This document shows, piece by piece, positions 25,594 through 33,685 of a stretch of 64,000 nucleotides of DNA. This DNA comes from Streptomyces sulphureus DSM 40104 (GTDB lineage Bacteria; Actinomycetota; Actinomycetes; Streptomycetales; Streptomycetaceae): assembly GCF_000381025.1 (NCBI RefSeq), contig NZ_KB905814.1, forward strand, positions 530,951 through 594,950, given 5' to 3'. Made by a program: the position numbers and the translations under genes. The first letter of the stretch is position 1; the number at the start of each line of letters is the position of its first letter. The notes under the pieces are model-generated. The model was given only the letters and a program-made list of their open reading frames with translations. It was not told the DNA's origin and made no database searches.

Positions 25594-26072
25594 GCGACGA
25601 GCCTACGGTGCCGCGCACGGGCACGAAGAGGCGGGCACAGCACGGAGTTCGGTCATCGGGAGGGTGATTGGGTGCTACCGTTGACGGCCGGTCAAGGCGT
25701 ACGAGCGGGCTCTCCCCCGAGGGGGACCGGCCGGAGGAGGTGGTACCGACATGGACCCCAGTCGACCGTGCAGTACCAGCCGCTCTTTCGCGCGCGGTGC
25801 CGATAGCTGAGGCCCCTGCCCACCAGGGCTGCCCTCGGGCCGCCCGGCCAAACCTCCGCAGGCACATTCTTTCCGGGTTCCTCCGGAACCTGCCGCGGCA
25901 GAGCGCTCCGCCTCTGAACTCCCGTACCACACAAGTACTTTCCGCCAGCGCGCGCCGCCACCCGCTGCGCCAGGCGCCCGCCCTCCCCTCTCGCCGCAGC
26001 GTCGCCCGGGGACCGAGGGCTTCCGCCTCCGCGCACGGCCCACGGCGGTACGGCACCGTGAAGGAGCCCCGC
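25594..26072 (+). promoter_or_regulatory. Long intergenic leader of corA, candidate Mg2+-sensing (M-box-like) RNA
   Basis: This 479-bp gap upstream of the CorA transporter contains no convincing gene. TAGCTGAGGCCCCTG at 25804-25818, followed by AGGGCTGCC, resembles the conserved 5' core of the M-box (ykoK) Mg2+ riboswitch (TAGGTGAGGCTCCT ... AGGCTGCC). Further on, TTCCGG/CCGGAA (25871-25876 and 25883-25888) and GGTTCC/GGAACC (25876-25881 and 25885-25890) are two overlapping, mutually exclusive stems. I could not fit the whole M-box fold, so this is only a candidate. Confidence 0.3.
25600..25605 (-). promoter_or_regulatory. -10 box of a leaderless promoter for the SUFU gene
   Basis: TAGGCT on the minus strand ends 6 nt before the ATG at 25593, so transcription would start at or next to the start codon. 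No -35 match is clear. Confidence 0.45.
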
Positions 26073-27218
26073 ATGTCGATGATCCGAGAGCTGCGCGCCG
26101 CGGTACGCCCTTCCCTCCGCAAGGGCGCGCGCAGCGGCGGGACGGAGGACCCGGCCGAGGCGGCGAGCGCCGTCGTCGACTGCGCCGTCTACCGGGACGG
26201 GTACCGCGGCACGGCGCGGCTGAGTCCGGCCGAGGCGCTCCGCCGGGTGCGCGGGCGCAGCACGCGGAGCTCCGAAGGCGACGGCGCCACACGGGAGTTC
26301 GTCTGGATCGGGCTCCACGAACCGACGGAGCGCGAGTTCGCCGGCATCGCGCAGGAGTACGGACTGCACCCGCTCGCCGTCGAGGACGCCGTCCACGCCC
26401 ACCAGCGCCCCAAGGTGGAGAGGTACGACGAGAGCATCTTCACCGTCCTGAAGACCCTCCACTACACCGAGCAGCCCGACGAGCCGGGGCAGGCAGCGGC
26501 CGTGGTGGAGAGCGGCGAGGTGATGTGCTTCACCGGTCGGGACTACATCATCACCGTCCGGCACGGCGGCCAGGGCTCCCTGCGGGCGCTCCGCCACCGT
26601 CTCGAGGACGACCCCGAGCTGCTCTCCCGCGGCCCCTCCGCCGTCCTCCACGCCATCGCCGACCAGACCGTCGACGGGTACCTCGCGGTCGCCGACGCGG
26701 TGCAGGTCGACATCGACGAGGTGGAGAACCAGGTCTTCGCGCAGCAGACCGAGCGCGCGGCCGGGCGCAGGCGGGGCGGCGAGTCCGGCCGGATCTACCA
26801 ACTCAAGCGCGAGGTACTGGAGTTCAAGCGGGCGGTCGGCCCGCTGCTGCGGCCCATGGAGCTGCTGAGCGAGCGCCCCGTGCGGCTGATCGACCCCGAA
26901 ATCCAGAAGTACTTCCGCGACGTCGCCGACCACCTCGCGCGCGTCAACGAGCAGGTGCTCGGCTTCGACGAACTGCTCAACTCCATCCTCCAGGCCAACC
27001 TCGCGCAGGCCACGGTCGCCCAGTCCGAGGACATGCGGAAGATCACTTCCTGGGCGGCGATCTTCGCCGTGCCCACGATGATCGCCGGCGTCTACGGCAT
27101 GAACTTCGACGTCATGCCCGAGACCCACTGGGAGTACGGCTACCCGGCGGTGATGGCCCTGATCGTCGGGATCTGCGTCGCCATCCACCGGGGGTTCAAG
27201 CACAACGGCTGGCTCTGA
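26073..27218 (+). CDS. corA: Magnesium and cobalt transport protein CorA
   Basis: The 381-residue protein is a CorA-family Mg2+ channel: a cytosolic alpha/beta and coiled domain up to about residue 310, then two transmembrane helices with the invariant YGMN motif at the end of the first (about residue 341). The usual acidic periplasmic loop is present as MPETHWEYGYP, and the short C-terminus is basic (HRGFKHNGWL). It forms a pentamer in the cytoplasmic membrane. I chose ATG 26073 because AAGGAG lies 8 nt before it. The frame stays open further upstream but without a good start. The long leader may carry a metal-responsive element. Confidence 0.92.
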   Translation: MSMIRELRAAVRPSLRKGARSGGTEDPAEAASAVVDCAVYRDGYRGTARLSPAEALRRVRGRSTRSSEGDGATREFVWIGLHEPTEREFAGIAQEYGLHPLAVEDAVHAHQRPKVERYDESIFTVLKTLHYTEQPDEPGQAAAVVESGEVMCFTGRDYIITVRHGGQGSLRALRHRLEDDPELLSRGPSAVLHAIADQTVDGYLAVADAVQVDIDEVENQVFAQQTERAAGRRRGGESGRIYQLKREVLEFKRAVGPLLRPMELLSERPVRLIDPEIQKYFRDVADHLARVNEQVLGFDELLNSILQANLAQATVAQSEDMRKITSWAAIFAVPTMIAGVYGMNFDVMPETHWEYGYPAVMALIVGICVAIHRGFKHNGWL

Positions 27219-27320
27219 GCAGACGGCTCCGACGGCCCAACTCGCCCGGCTGCGCGACGCGTCCGGGAGCCGGCGGCGCGGGGCGCAGGTCGCACACGCG
27301 CAGCGGGAGCCGTCGGACGG

Positions 27321-27326
27321 TAGCCT
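27321..27326 (+). promoter_or_regulatory. -10 box of a leaderless promoter
   Basis: TAGCCT ends 7 nt before the ATG at 27334. There is no Shine-Dalgarno sequence between them. Confidence 0.45.
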
Positions 27327-27333
27327 GCTGGGC

Positions 27334-27861
27334 ATGGAGGAGACGCTGCTGGAGCACGCGCTCATCGAGGAGTCCGCGAAGAAGTCGGCGCTGGTGTGGG
27401 TCCGCGGCCCCGAGGGTCCCTCGCGTCCGCTCTGGCACGTGTGGCACGGGGGCGCCGTCTGCCTCGTCGGCGACGGCTCCGAACAGCCCCTGCACGGGCT
27501 CGACTTGGTCGACGGCGGCACCGCGACCGTCAGCGTGCGGAGCAAGGACAAAGGCGGCCGCCTCGTCGTCTGGCCGGCGCGCGTCGCCCAACTCGCGCCC
27601 GGGAGCGACGCCTGGCAGGCGGCCGTCGACGACCTCAAGCCGAAGCGCCTCAACGCGCCGGACAGCGGCTCGCTCACCGAACGCTGGTCCCGCGAGTGCC
27701 GCGTCCTGCGACTGGAGCCGGCAGGCGAGGCGCTGGAGCACCCCGGCGCCATGCCCGACTCCTCGCACGCGGCTCCCCCGCCGCCCACCCCGGCGACGAC
27801 GCGGCAGCCCATGCCGTCCGGCGTCCCGCGTCTCCTCTTCCGCCGCCGACGGAAGAGCTGA
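27334..27861 (+). CDS. Conserved hypothetical protein
   Basis: The 175-residue protein has an N-terminal part (about 1-120) with a beta-rich pattern (SALVWVRGP, PLWHVWHGGAVCLV, GTATVSVRSKDKGGR) reminiscent of flavin- or F420-binding split barrels. Its C-terminus is Pro/Ala-rich and ends in RRRRKS. No catalytic motif can be named and the family assignment is weak. It is convergent with the lipoprotein gene, with only 5 bp between their ends. Confidence 0.65.
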   Translation: MEETLLEHALIEESAKKSALVWVRGPEGPSRPLWHVWHGGAVCLVGDGSEQPLHGLDLVDGGTATVSVRSKDKGGRLVVWPARVAQLAPGSDAWQAAVDDLKPKRLNAPDSGSLTERWSRECRVLRLEPAGEALEHPGAMPDSSHAAPPPPTPATTRQPMPSGVPRLLFRRRRKS

Positions 27862-27866
27862 CGGGG

Positions 27867-28628
27867 TCAACTCCCGTCGGCGGAGATCTGCTTGCCGTAG
27901 TCGACGACCTGCTCCTTCTTCGGCGCGCTCAGCGTGAAGCTCTGGTTCCACGCGCTGAGGCGCACCGTGCCCGCGTCGCCGCCGCGTTGCAGCTTCAACG
28001 GGTACGGGGTGCCGTGCAGCGCGACGTCGACGGTCCCGCCGTTCCCATCGCCCGCCTCGACGCGGACCGTCTTCATGCCGCCGACCTCGCCGTGGTCGCC
28101 GACCTCGCGCGAACCGTCGAGCGCGAGCAACCCGTCGAGCAGGACCTTCATGTCCGTGAACCCGCTGAACTGCTTGTACGCGGGGTCCTGGCTCGGCACC
28201 TTGACGTACTTGCCGACGAGCTTGCGCGCCGCCCGCCTGTCGTTCTTCGTCGGCTCCTTGCCGCCCTTGCCCTGGCGCGCCCAGAAGTCCTGGTTCGCCT
28301 TGAGGTAGAGGTCCTTGCCGACACGCAGGAGTTCGAAGGAGGACTTGCCCTTGTGGGAGACCTCGCCGTGCCCGCCGCTGTTCTTCAGCCGCATCTGGAG
28401 CCGGTAGGTCTGCCCGTTGCTGACGACGGTTCCCGAGAGGCGGACCGCCTCCGCCGAGCGCGCGGCGGAGCGCGCCTTCTTCTCTATCTGAGGCGCCGTC
28501 AACTTGCCGACCCCGTTGGTCCCTGCGTCGGGATCGTCGCCCATGCACCCGGTGAGCGCAGCCGACAGGCCCGCGCAGACAGTCCCGGCGAGGAGTGCTC
28601 TCAGACGTGCGCGGGCGCGTGGTGTCAC
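27867..28628 (-). CDS. Secreted lipoprotein (LppX/LprG-like)
   Basis: The 253-residue protein has a basic N-terminus, a hydrophobic stretch and an LTGC lipobox near residue 24-27, so it is processed by signal peptidase II and anchored outside the membrane. The mature part, with repeats of VRLSGTVVSNGQTYRLQMRL-type strands, resembles the LppX_LprAFG fold, a hydrophobic-ligand carrier in actinobacteria. The GTG start has AGGAGGAA before it, and a TAGGGT -10 box lies at 28664-28669 on the same strand. Confidence 0.8.
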   Translation of the reverse strand: MTPRARARLRALLAGTVCAGLSAALTGCMGDDPDAGTNGVGKLTAPQIEKKARSAARSAEAVRLSGTVVSNGQTYRLQMRLKNSGGHGEVSHKGKSSFELLRVGKDLYLKANQDFWARQGKGGKEPTKNDRRAARKLVGKYVKVPSQDPAYKQFSGFTDMKVLLDGLLALDGSREVGDHGEVGGMKTVRVEAGDGNGGTVDVALHGTPYPLKLQRGGDAGTVRLSAWNQSFTLSAPKKEQVVDYGKQISADGS

Positions 28629-28663
28629 GCTGCTTCCTCCTGGGCTCGGGGGGCGGAAACCGC

Positions 28664-28669
28664 ACCCTA
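28664..28669 (-). promoter_or_regulatory. Candidate -10 box of the lipoprotein gene
   Basis: TAGGGT on the minus strand lies 35 nt before the GTG start at 28628, leaving room for the AGGAGGAA ribosome-binding site. No strong -35 is visible. Confidence 0.35.
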
Positions 28670-28773
28670 CCCGTGGGCGCCGAGGGCGGCGGAGGGCAGC
28701 CGTCCGGACCCGCGGGCGCAGCGTGCGGCGGCCGGGAGGAGTCCGGTCGCGCTAGCCTGAACCCTGGCAGAGC

Positions 28774-28795
28774 ACCGCAAAAGGTGCGGTTTTTC
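28774..28795 (+). terminator. Intrinsic terminator or attenuator in the leader of the MgtE-N/CBS gene
   Basis: ACCGCA (28774-28779), loop AAAGG, TGCGGT (28785-28790) and then a run of T to 28794. This is a classical intrinsic terminator on the + strand, rare in such GC-rich DNA. There is no + strand gene upstream, since the lipoprotein gene runs the other way. It therefore lies in the 5' leader of the gene that starts at 28827, just after a possible TAGCCT -10 box (28753-28758). Confidence 0.65.
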
Positions 28796-28826
28796 GGAGC
28801 CAGTGCACGAGACCGGGAGGAGTCCG

Positions 28827-30140
28827 ATGGCGGCAGGGGCCTCCCGCGTCTTCATCTCCCACCTCTCCGGCATCCCCGTCTTCGATCCCGTCGGGGACCA
28901 GGTGGGCCGGGTCCGGGACGCCGTCGCGCTCCTCCCCTCGCGGTACTCGCCCGAGCGCGACGAGGGGCTGCCGCGGGTGCTCGGCCTCGTCGTCGAAGTC
29001 GTCAGCAGGCGGCGGGTGTTCCTGCCGATGACGCGGGTCACCGGAGTCGAGTCGGGACAGGTGATCACGACGGGGGTGCTCAACATGCGCCGCTTCGAGC
29101 AGCGCCCCAACGAGCACCTCGTCTTCGGGGAGCTCCTCGACCGCCGGGTGACGCTGCGTGAGACCGGCGAGGGGGCGACCGTCCTCGACGTCGGCATGCG
29201 GCAGTTGCCCGCGCGGAGGGACTGGCAGATCGAGAAGCTCTTCGTCCGCAAGGGACGCGGCAGGGGAGCACTGCGCCGCCGGGGCGGCGAGACCCTCACC
29301 GTGGAGTGGACCGCGGTGCGGGGTCTGGGAGTCGAGGAGGAGGCGCAGGGGACGGCGAACCTGCTCGCCGCCTTCGAGCGCCTCCGCCCGGCCGACCTCG
29401 CCAGCGTCCTCCACCACCTCTCGGCGAAGCGCCGCACCGAGGTCGCCGCCGCCCTCCACGACGAGCGCCTCGCCGACGTTCTCGAGGAGCTCCCCGAGGA
29501 CGACCAGGTGGAGATCATCGGCAAACTGCGCGACGAGCGCGCCGTCGACGTCCTCGAGGCGATGGACCCCGACGACGCGGCCGACCTCCTCTCCGAGCTC
29601 CCCGAGGAGGAGAAGGAACGCTTCTTGGAGCTCATGGAACCGGAGGACGCGGCGCCGCTCCGCCGCCTCCTCTCCTACGAGGAGCGCACCGCCGGCGGGC
29701 TGATGACGACCGAGCCGATCGTGCTGCGCCCGGGCGCCAGCGTCGCGGAGGCGCTCGCGCGGGTGCGCCACGAGGACCTGCCGGCGCCGCTCGCCGCGCA
29801 GGTCTACGTCTGCCGGCTGCCCGACGAGACCCCGACCGGCAGGTACCTCGGCCTCGTCCACTTCCAACGGCTCCTGCGCGAGCCGCCGTTCACGCTAGTC
29901 GGCGGCATCATCGACCGCGATCTGCGGCCGCTCTCGCCCGACACCCCGCTCGTGCCGCTCGCCGGGTACATGGCCACCTACAACATCGTCGCCGCCCCCG
30001 TCGTCGACGAGGCGGGCCACCTGCTCGGCGCCGTCACCGTCGACGACGTCCTCGACCACCTCCTGCCCGAGGGCTGGCGGGAGTCCGCCACCTCCGGAGG
30101 GATCGCCGGGTTCGCGGAACCGGAGGGTGCACATGGCTGA
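28827..30140 (+). CDS. MgtE N-terminal + CBS domain protein without the transporter domain
   Basis: The 437-residue protein has an N-terminal PRC-barrel-like part (FISHLSGIPVFDPVGDQVGRV), then the helical MgtE-N repeat (LRPADLASVLHHLS, ELPEDDQVEIIGKL, LLSELPEEEKERFLELM), then a CBS pair (MTTEPIVLRPG, YNIVAAPVVDEAG). It ends at about the point where MgtE channels enter the membrane. No transmembrane helix is present. It is probably a soluble Mg2+ or nucleotide sensor. GGGAGGA lies 7 nt before the ATG. It is followed by DUF1003 and Mrp genes, as in mycobacteria. Confidence 0.85.
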   Translation: MAAGASRVFISHLSGIPVFDPVGDQVGRVRDAVALLPSRYSPERDEGLPRVLGLVVEVVSRRRVFLPMTRVTGVESGQVITTGVLNMRRFEQRPNEHLVFGELLDRRVTLRETGEGATVLDVGMRQLPARRDWQIEKLFVRKGRGRGALRRRGGETLTVEWTAVRGLGVEEEAQGTANLLAAFERLRPADLASVLHHLSAKRRTEVAAALHDERLADVLEELPEDDQVEIIGKLRDERAVDVLEAMDPDDAADLLSELPEEEKERFLELMEPEDAAPLRRLLSYEERTAGGLMTTEPIVLRPGASVAEALARVRHEDLPAPLAAQVYVCRLPDETPTGRYLGLVHFQRLLREPPFTLVGGIIDRDLRPLSPDTPLVPLAGYMATYNIVAAPVVDEAGHLLGAVTVDDVLDHLLPEGWRESATSGGIAGFAEPEGAHG

Positions 30141-30726
30141 GCGGGACCGGGCCGAGGAGCGCCCGGAGCAGAGGGAGGCGCGGGCGCCGGGGGGTACGCG
30201 CCCCTCGCGGATGCGGCTCGACGTACCCCGGGCGCCGAGGCGGCCGCTGCTTCCCGAGTACGACCCCGACGCGTTCGGCAGGGTCTCCGAGTCGATCGCG
30301 AGGTTCCTCGGCACCGGCCGGTTCCTCGTCTGGATGACCGGCGTCATCCTGGTGTGGATCGGCTGGAACACCCTCGCGCCCGTGGAGCTGCGCTTCGACA
30401 GCTACCCGTTCATCTTCCTCACGCTCGCGCTCTCCCTCCAGGCGTCGTACGCGGCGCCGCTGATCCTCCTCGCGCAGAACAGGCAGGACGACCGGGACCG
30501 CGTCAACCTCGAGCAGGACCGCAAGCGCAACGACCGCAGCATCGCCGACACCGAGTTCCTCACCCGCGAGATCGCCTCGCTCCGCATGGGCCTCGGCGAG
30601 GTGGCGACGCGCGACTGGCTGCGTTCCGAACTCCAGGAACTGCAGGAAATCGCAAGGGAACTGCGCCCCGGTCCCACCGCCGAGGAGGAGGCCCCGGAGG
30701 GCCCGGACGGCCGAGGTCCCGAGTGA
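30133..30726 (+). CDS. DUF1003 membrane protein
   Basis: The 197-residue protein has two close hydrophobic helices (FLVWMTGVILVWIGWNTL and FIFLTLALSLQASYAAPLIL) followed by a charged helix with QNRQDDRDR and NDRSIADTEFLTREIASLR. This is the recognisable DUF1003 pattern. The function is not known. It starts 8 bp inside the 3' end of the preceding gene, with GGAGGG ahead of the ATG, so the two are translationally coupled. That pairing suggests a partner role with the MgtE-N/CBS protein. Confidence 0.85.
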   Translation: MAERDRAEERPEQREARAPGGTRPSRMRLDVPRAPRRPLLPEYDPDAFGRVSESIARFLGTGRFLVWMTGVILVWIGWNTLAPVELRFDSYPFIFLTLALSLQASYAAPLILLAQNRQDDRDRVNLEQDRKRNDRSIADTEFLTREIASLRMGLGEVATRDWLRSELQELQEIARELRPGPTAEEEAPEGPDGRGPE

Positions 30727-30772
30727 CCAACACCGCTGCGCCGGGCCCTTCGGCGTGTCCCCGCGCGCGCCG

Positions 30773-30778
30773 TACCAT
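30773..30778 (+). promoter_or_regulatory. -10 box of a leaderless promoter for mrp
   Basis: TACCAT ends 6 nt before the ATG at 30785, with no ribosome-binding site between. Confidence 0.5.
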
Positions 30779-30784
30779 TTCCGC

Positions 30785-31969
30785 ATGGCTACCGACACGC
30801 CTCCGGACGCCGTCCGGGAGGGCACACCGACGAACACCCCGTCCGAAGAGGCGGTGCGCGCCGCGCTCGCCACGGTGAACGACCCGGAGATCCACCGGCC
30901 GATCACCGACCTCGGGATGGTCAAGTCCATCGGCATCGAGCCCGACGGCACCGTCGACGTCGGGATCTACCTCACCGTCTCCGGCTGCCCGCTGCGGGAC
31001 ACCATCACCTCCGACGTCACCGAGGCGGTCAGGGGCGTGGCGGGCGTCAGCGGGGTACGTGTCGAGCTCGACGTCATGAGCGACGAGCAGCGGCGGGAGC
31101 TCGCCGCCTCGCTGCGGGGCGGCAAGGCGGAGCGCGAGGTGCCGTTCGCGCAGCCCGGCTCGCTGACGCGGGTCTACTGCGTGGCGTCGGGCAAGGGCGG
31201 TGTCGGCAAGTCGTCGGTCACCGTCAACCTGGCGGCGAAGCTCGCGGCGGACGGGTTGAAGGTCGGCGTCGTCGACGCGGACATCTACGGCCACTCCGTC
31301 CCGAGGATGCTCGGCACCGACGGGCGCCCGACCCAGGTCGAGGACATGATCATGCCGCCGTCGGCGTTCGGCGTGAAGGTGATCTCGATCGGGATGTTCA
31401 CGCCGGGCAACGCGCCGGTGGTCTGGCGCGGTCCGATGCTCCACCGCGCACTCCAGCAGTTCCTCGCCGACGTCTACTGGGGCGACCTCGACGTCCTCCT
31501 CCTCGACCTGCCGCCCGGCACCGGCGACATCGCCATCTCCGTCGCGCAGTTGGTGCCGAACGCCGAGATCCTCGTGGTGACGACGCCGCAGCAGGCCGCC
31601 GCCGAGGTCGCGGAGCGCGCCGGCTCGATCGCGGTGCAGACGCACCAGAAGATCGTCGGCGTCATCGAGAACATGTCCGGCATGCCGTGCCCGCACTGCG
31701 GCGAGATGGTCGACGTCTTCGGCACCGGCGGCGGCACGGTCGTCGCCGAGGGGCTGACGCGGACCACCGGCAGCGAGGTTCCGGTCCTCGGCGGCATCCC
31801 GATCGACCTGCGGATGCGCGAGGGCGGCGACGAGGGCAAGCCCGTCGTCCTCTCCGACCCCGACTCTCCCGCGGGCCAGGCGCTCGGCGCGATCGCGGAG
31901 AAGCTCGGCGAACGCCAGCGCGGGCTGTCGGGGATGTCGCTCGGGCTGACGCCGAGCAACAAGTTCTGA
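30785..31969 (+). CDS. mrp: Mrp/ApbC-type iron-sulfur cluster carrier ATPase
   Basis: The 394-residue protein has an N-terminal MIP18/DUF59 domain (about 15-95) and a P-loop ATPase with GKGGVGKSS near residue 137-145. A CPHC motif near 302-305 is the cluster-binding pair at the dimer interface. Mrp/ApbC proteins receive and deliver [4Fe-4S] clusters in the cytosol. Length and domain order are normal. A leaderless -10 box precedes the ATG, and a strong hairpin follows the stop. Confidence 0.93.
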   Translation: MATDTPPDAVREGTPTNTPSEEAVRAALATVNDPEIHRPITDLGMVKSIGIEPDGTVDVGIYLTVSGCPLRDTITSDVTEAVRGVAGVSGVRVELDVMSDEQRRELAASLRGGKAEREVPFAQPGSLTRVYCVASGKGGVGKSSVTVNLAAKLAADGLKVGVVDADIYGHSVPRMLGTDGRPTQVEDMIMPPSAFGVKVISIGMFTPGNAPVVWRGPMLHRALQQFLADVYWGDLDVLLLDLPPGTGDIAISVAQLVPNAEILVVTTPQQAAAEVAERAGSIAVQTHQKIVGVIENMSGMPCPHCGEMVDVFGTGGGTVVAEGLTRTTGSEVPVLGGIPIDLRMREGGDEGKPVVLSDPDSPAGQALGAIAEKLGERQRGLSGMSLGLTPSNKF

Positions 31970-31975
31970 ACCGAC

Positions 31976-32022
31976 GTACGCGCCGGGGCGCAGCACCGTC
32001 CGGTGGTGCGCCCCGGCGTACG
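31976..32022. terminator. Strong bidirectional hairpin after mrp
   Basis: GCCGGGGCGCA (31982-31992) pairs perfectly with TGCGCCCCGGC (32007-32017), and the stem can extend through GTAC on both sides. It separates mrp from the convergent hypothetical gene. Confidence 0.7.
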
Positions 32023-32024
32023 CG

Positions 32025-32678
32025 CTACTGCTGCGCGTACGCGGTGATGTCCTTCACGACGGAGAAGCCGAGGCCGTACGCGCTCATCCCCCGCCCGTAG
32101 GCGCCGAGATGGACGCCCTCACGTGCACGCCCCGCGAGGACCCAGCCGTACTCGGACTCGCGGTAGTGGAAGTCGGTGGGCTCACCGTCGACGGGCAGGG
32201 ACAGCGTCGACCAGCCGGCGCCGCCGAGGTCGTCGGCGAGCTCCCAGGCGACGCCTGTCTGCTGGTCGAGCCAGTCCTGGCGGAGGCCGAGCTCCATCTC
32301 CCTCGGCCACGTGCACGAGAGGAGCCCGGAGCCGGCGAGCCAGGCCGCTGTGGAGACCGACGTCGCCTCCAGCACCCCCGTGCCGTCGGCGCTGCGGCGC
32401 ACGGGCCGGCTGGCGACCGTGACGACGACCGCGAAGCGCTGGCTGTCCGGGTTCGCCTCCGTGCGGAGCGAGGGAACCTCACCGTGACCCGTCGAACCGT
32501 GCTCGACCGTGCCGTCCGCCGTCTCCCCCACCTGCATCAGCCAACGGGGTCCGTTGAAGGCCGCGTCGAGGCCGTACCACGGAAAGGCCGCCGTCAGATA
32601 GCCGTCGACCGCCCGCGCATCGGTCGCCCCCTCTGCGGCGGGCCCGGCTTGTTCTGCCGTCCGACTCGTCGTCTCCAT
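32025..32678 (-). CDS. Hypothetical protein
   Basis: The 217-residue protein has no signal peptide or membrane segment. It is rich in aromatic residues (FPWYGLDAAFNGPRWLMQVG, ESEYGWVLAGRAREG) and ends in ITAYAQQ. I do not recognise a family. Codon use is ordinary and there is no overlapping better frame, so I consider it real. It stands alone between mrp and tatB. Confidence 0.65.
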   Translation of the reverse strand: METTSRTAEQAGPAAEGATDARAVDGYLTAAFPWYGLDAAFNGPRWLMQVGETADGTVEHGSTGHGEVPSLRTEANPDSQRFAVVVTVASRPVRRSADGTGVLEATSVSTAAWLAGSGLLSCTWPREMELGLRQDWLDQQTGVAWELADDLGGAGWSTLSLPVDGEPTDFHYRESEYGWVLAGRAREGVHLGAYGRGMSAYGLGFSVVKDITAYAQQ

Positions 32679-32953
32679 GTGCGTGACGCCTCCTCATTGC
32701 CCTGTGTCATGGGCAGCCTGCCCCCCTCGGAACGGCGACCCCGGACACAGGGAGGATAGCCACACCGGTCTGTCGTGTCGGGCATGGTCGGGGATCGGAT
32801 ACCGCCCAGCGGGGGTGAGATGGGCCTCAGTGCGCCCGACAAGTGCGAAGAAACCACAGGTCGTCGACGCGGAACGGACAAGGGGCACATGCGTCCGATC
32901 GGCGCACGAGACACCGCGCCGCCCTGCGCCGCCCGGGGTATCCCGCGGCCGCT

Positions 32954-33439
32954 TCAGGTGGCGTCGGGGTCGAACGGAGGCGGGTCGTCTCCGGGCTCGC
33001 CCTTGGTGAGGTCGGGGCCGTTGGAAGAGCCGTTGACCGACGAGCCGTTGGCGGCAGCGGTGCCGCCCTTGGTGAGGTTGTGGCGGGCGCCGCTGCCCGT
33101 GCCCTCGCTGCCGTTCTTGCCGTTGACCGCGTCCGTCACCTCGGCGAGGTCCTTGCGGAGGTCGAAGCTGCTTTGGAGCTCCTTGAGGCCGAGGTCGTCG
33201 CCGTCGAGCAGGTGCTTGCGCGCGAAGTTCTTGGGGTTGAGGTCGTCGAACTCGAAGTCCTTGAACTCCGGGCCGAGTTCGGAGCGGATGTCCTCCTTCG
33301 CGTTGTCGGAGAACTGCCGCACCTTCCGGATGAAGCCGGCGACGTCCTGGATCACCTTGGGGAGCTTGTCCGGGCCGAAGATGAGCACGGCGAGGACGAT
33401 CAACGTGATCAGCTCAAGGGGTCCTATGTCGAAGAACAC
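32954..33439 (-). CDS. tatB: Sec-independent (twin-arginine) translocase protein TatB
   Basis: The 161-residue protein starts MFFDIGPLELITLIVLAVLI, the single N-terminal transmembrane helix of TatA/B proteins with the Glu of the GPLE motif typical of TatB. A FGPDKLP hinge, an amphipathic helix and a long charged C-terminus follow. TatB recruits folded Tat substrates to TatC. The GTG start has GAGGGAG before it. It lies just downstream of htrA in the sigma/anti-sigma/htrA/tatB order known in mycobacteria. Confidence 0.92.
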   Translation of the reverse strand: MFFDIGPLELITLIVLAVLIFGPDKLPKVIQDVAGFIRKVRQFSDNAKEDIRSELGPEFKDFEFDDLNPKNFARKHLLDGDDLGLKELQSSFDLRKDLAEVTDAVNGKNGSEGTGSGARHNLTKGGTAAANGSSVNGSSNGPDLTKGEPGDDPPPFDPDAT

Positions 33440-33685
33440 CGTGCAGCTCCCTCATTACGTCCATGGCCGACCGACTCCGCCCGCCGACGGACCGGCGCTG
33501 CTCGCCGGCCCCCGCGCGCTGTCGACACCCGAGCCACGTTACCCGTAGCGCGCCCGAGCCGGGACCCCACCTTCGCACCCGGGCGCAGCCGCCGCGAACG
33601 GAGCACGCCGGGCGCACGACCCCTGCGGACGCCGCACACGACGTAACGCCATGGACGACCCTGCCGAGGAGACGGCACCCCCGCC

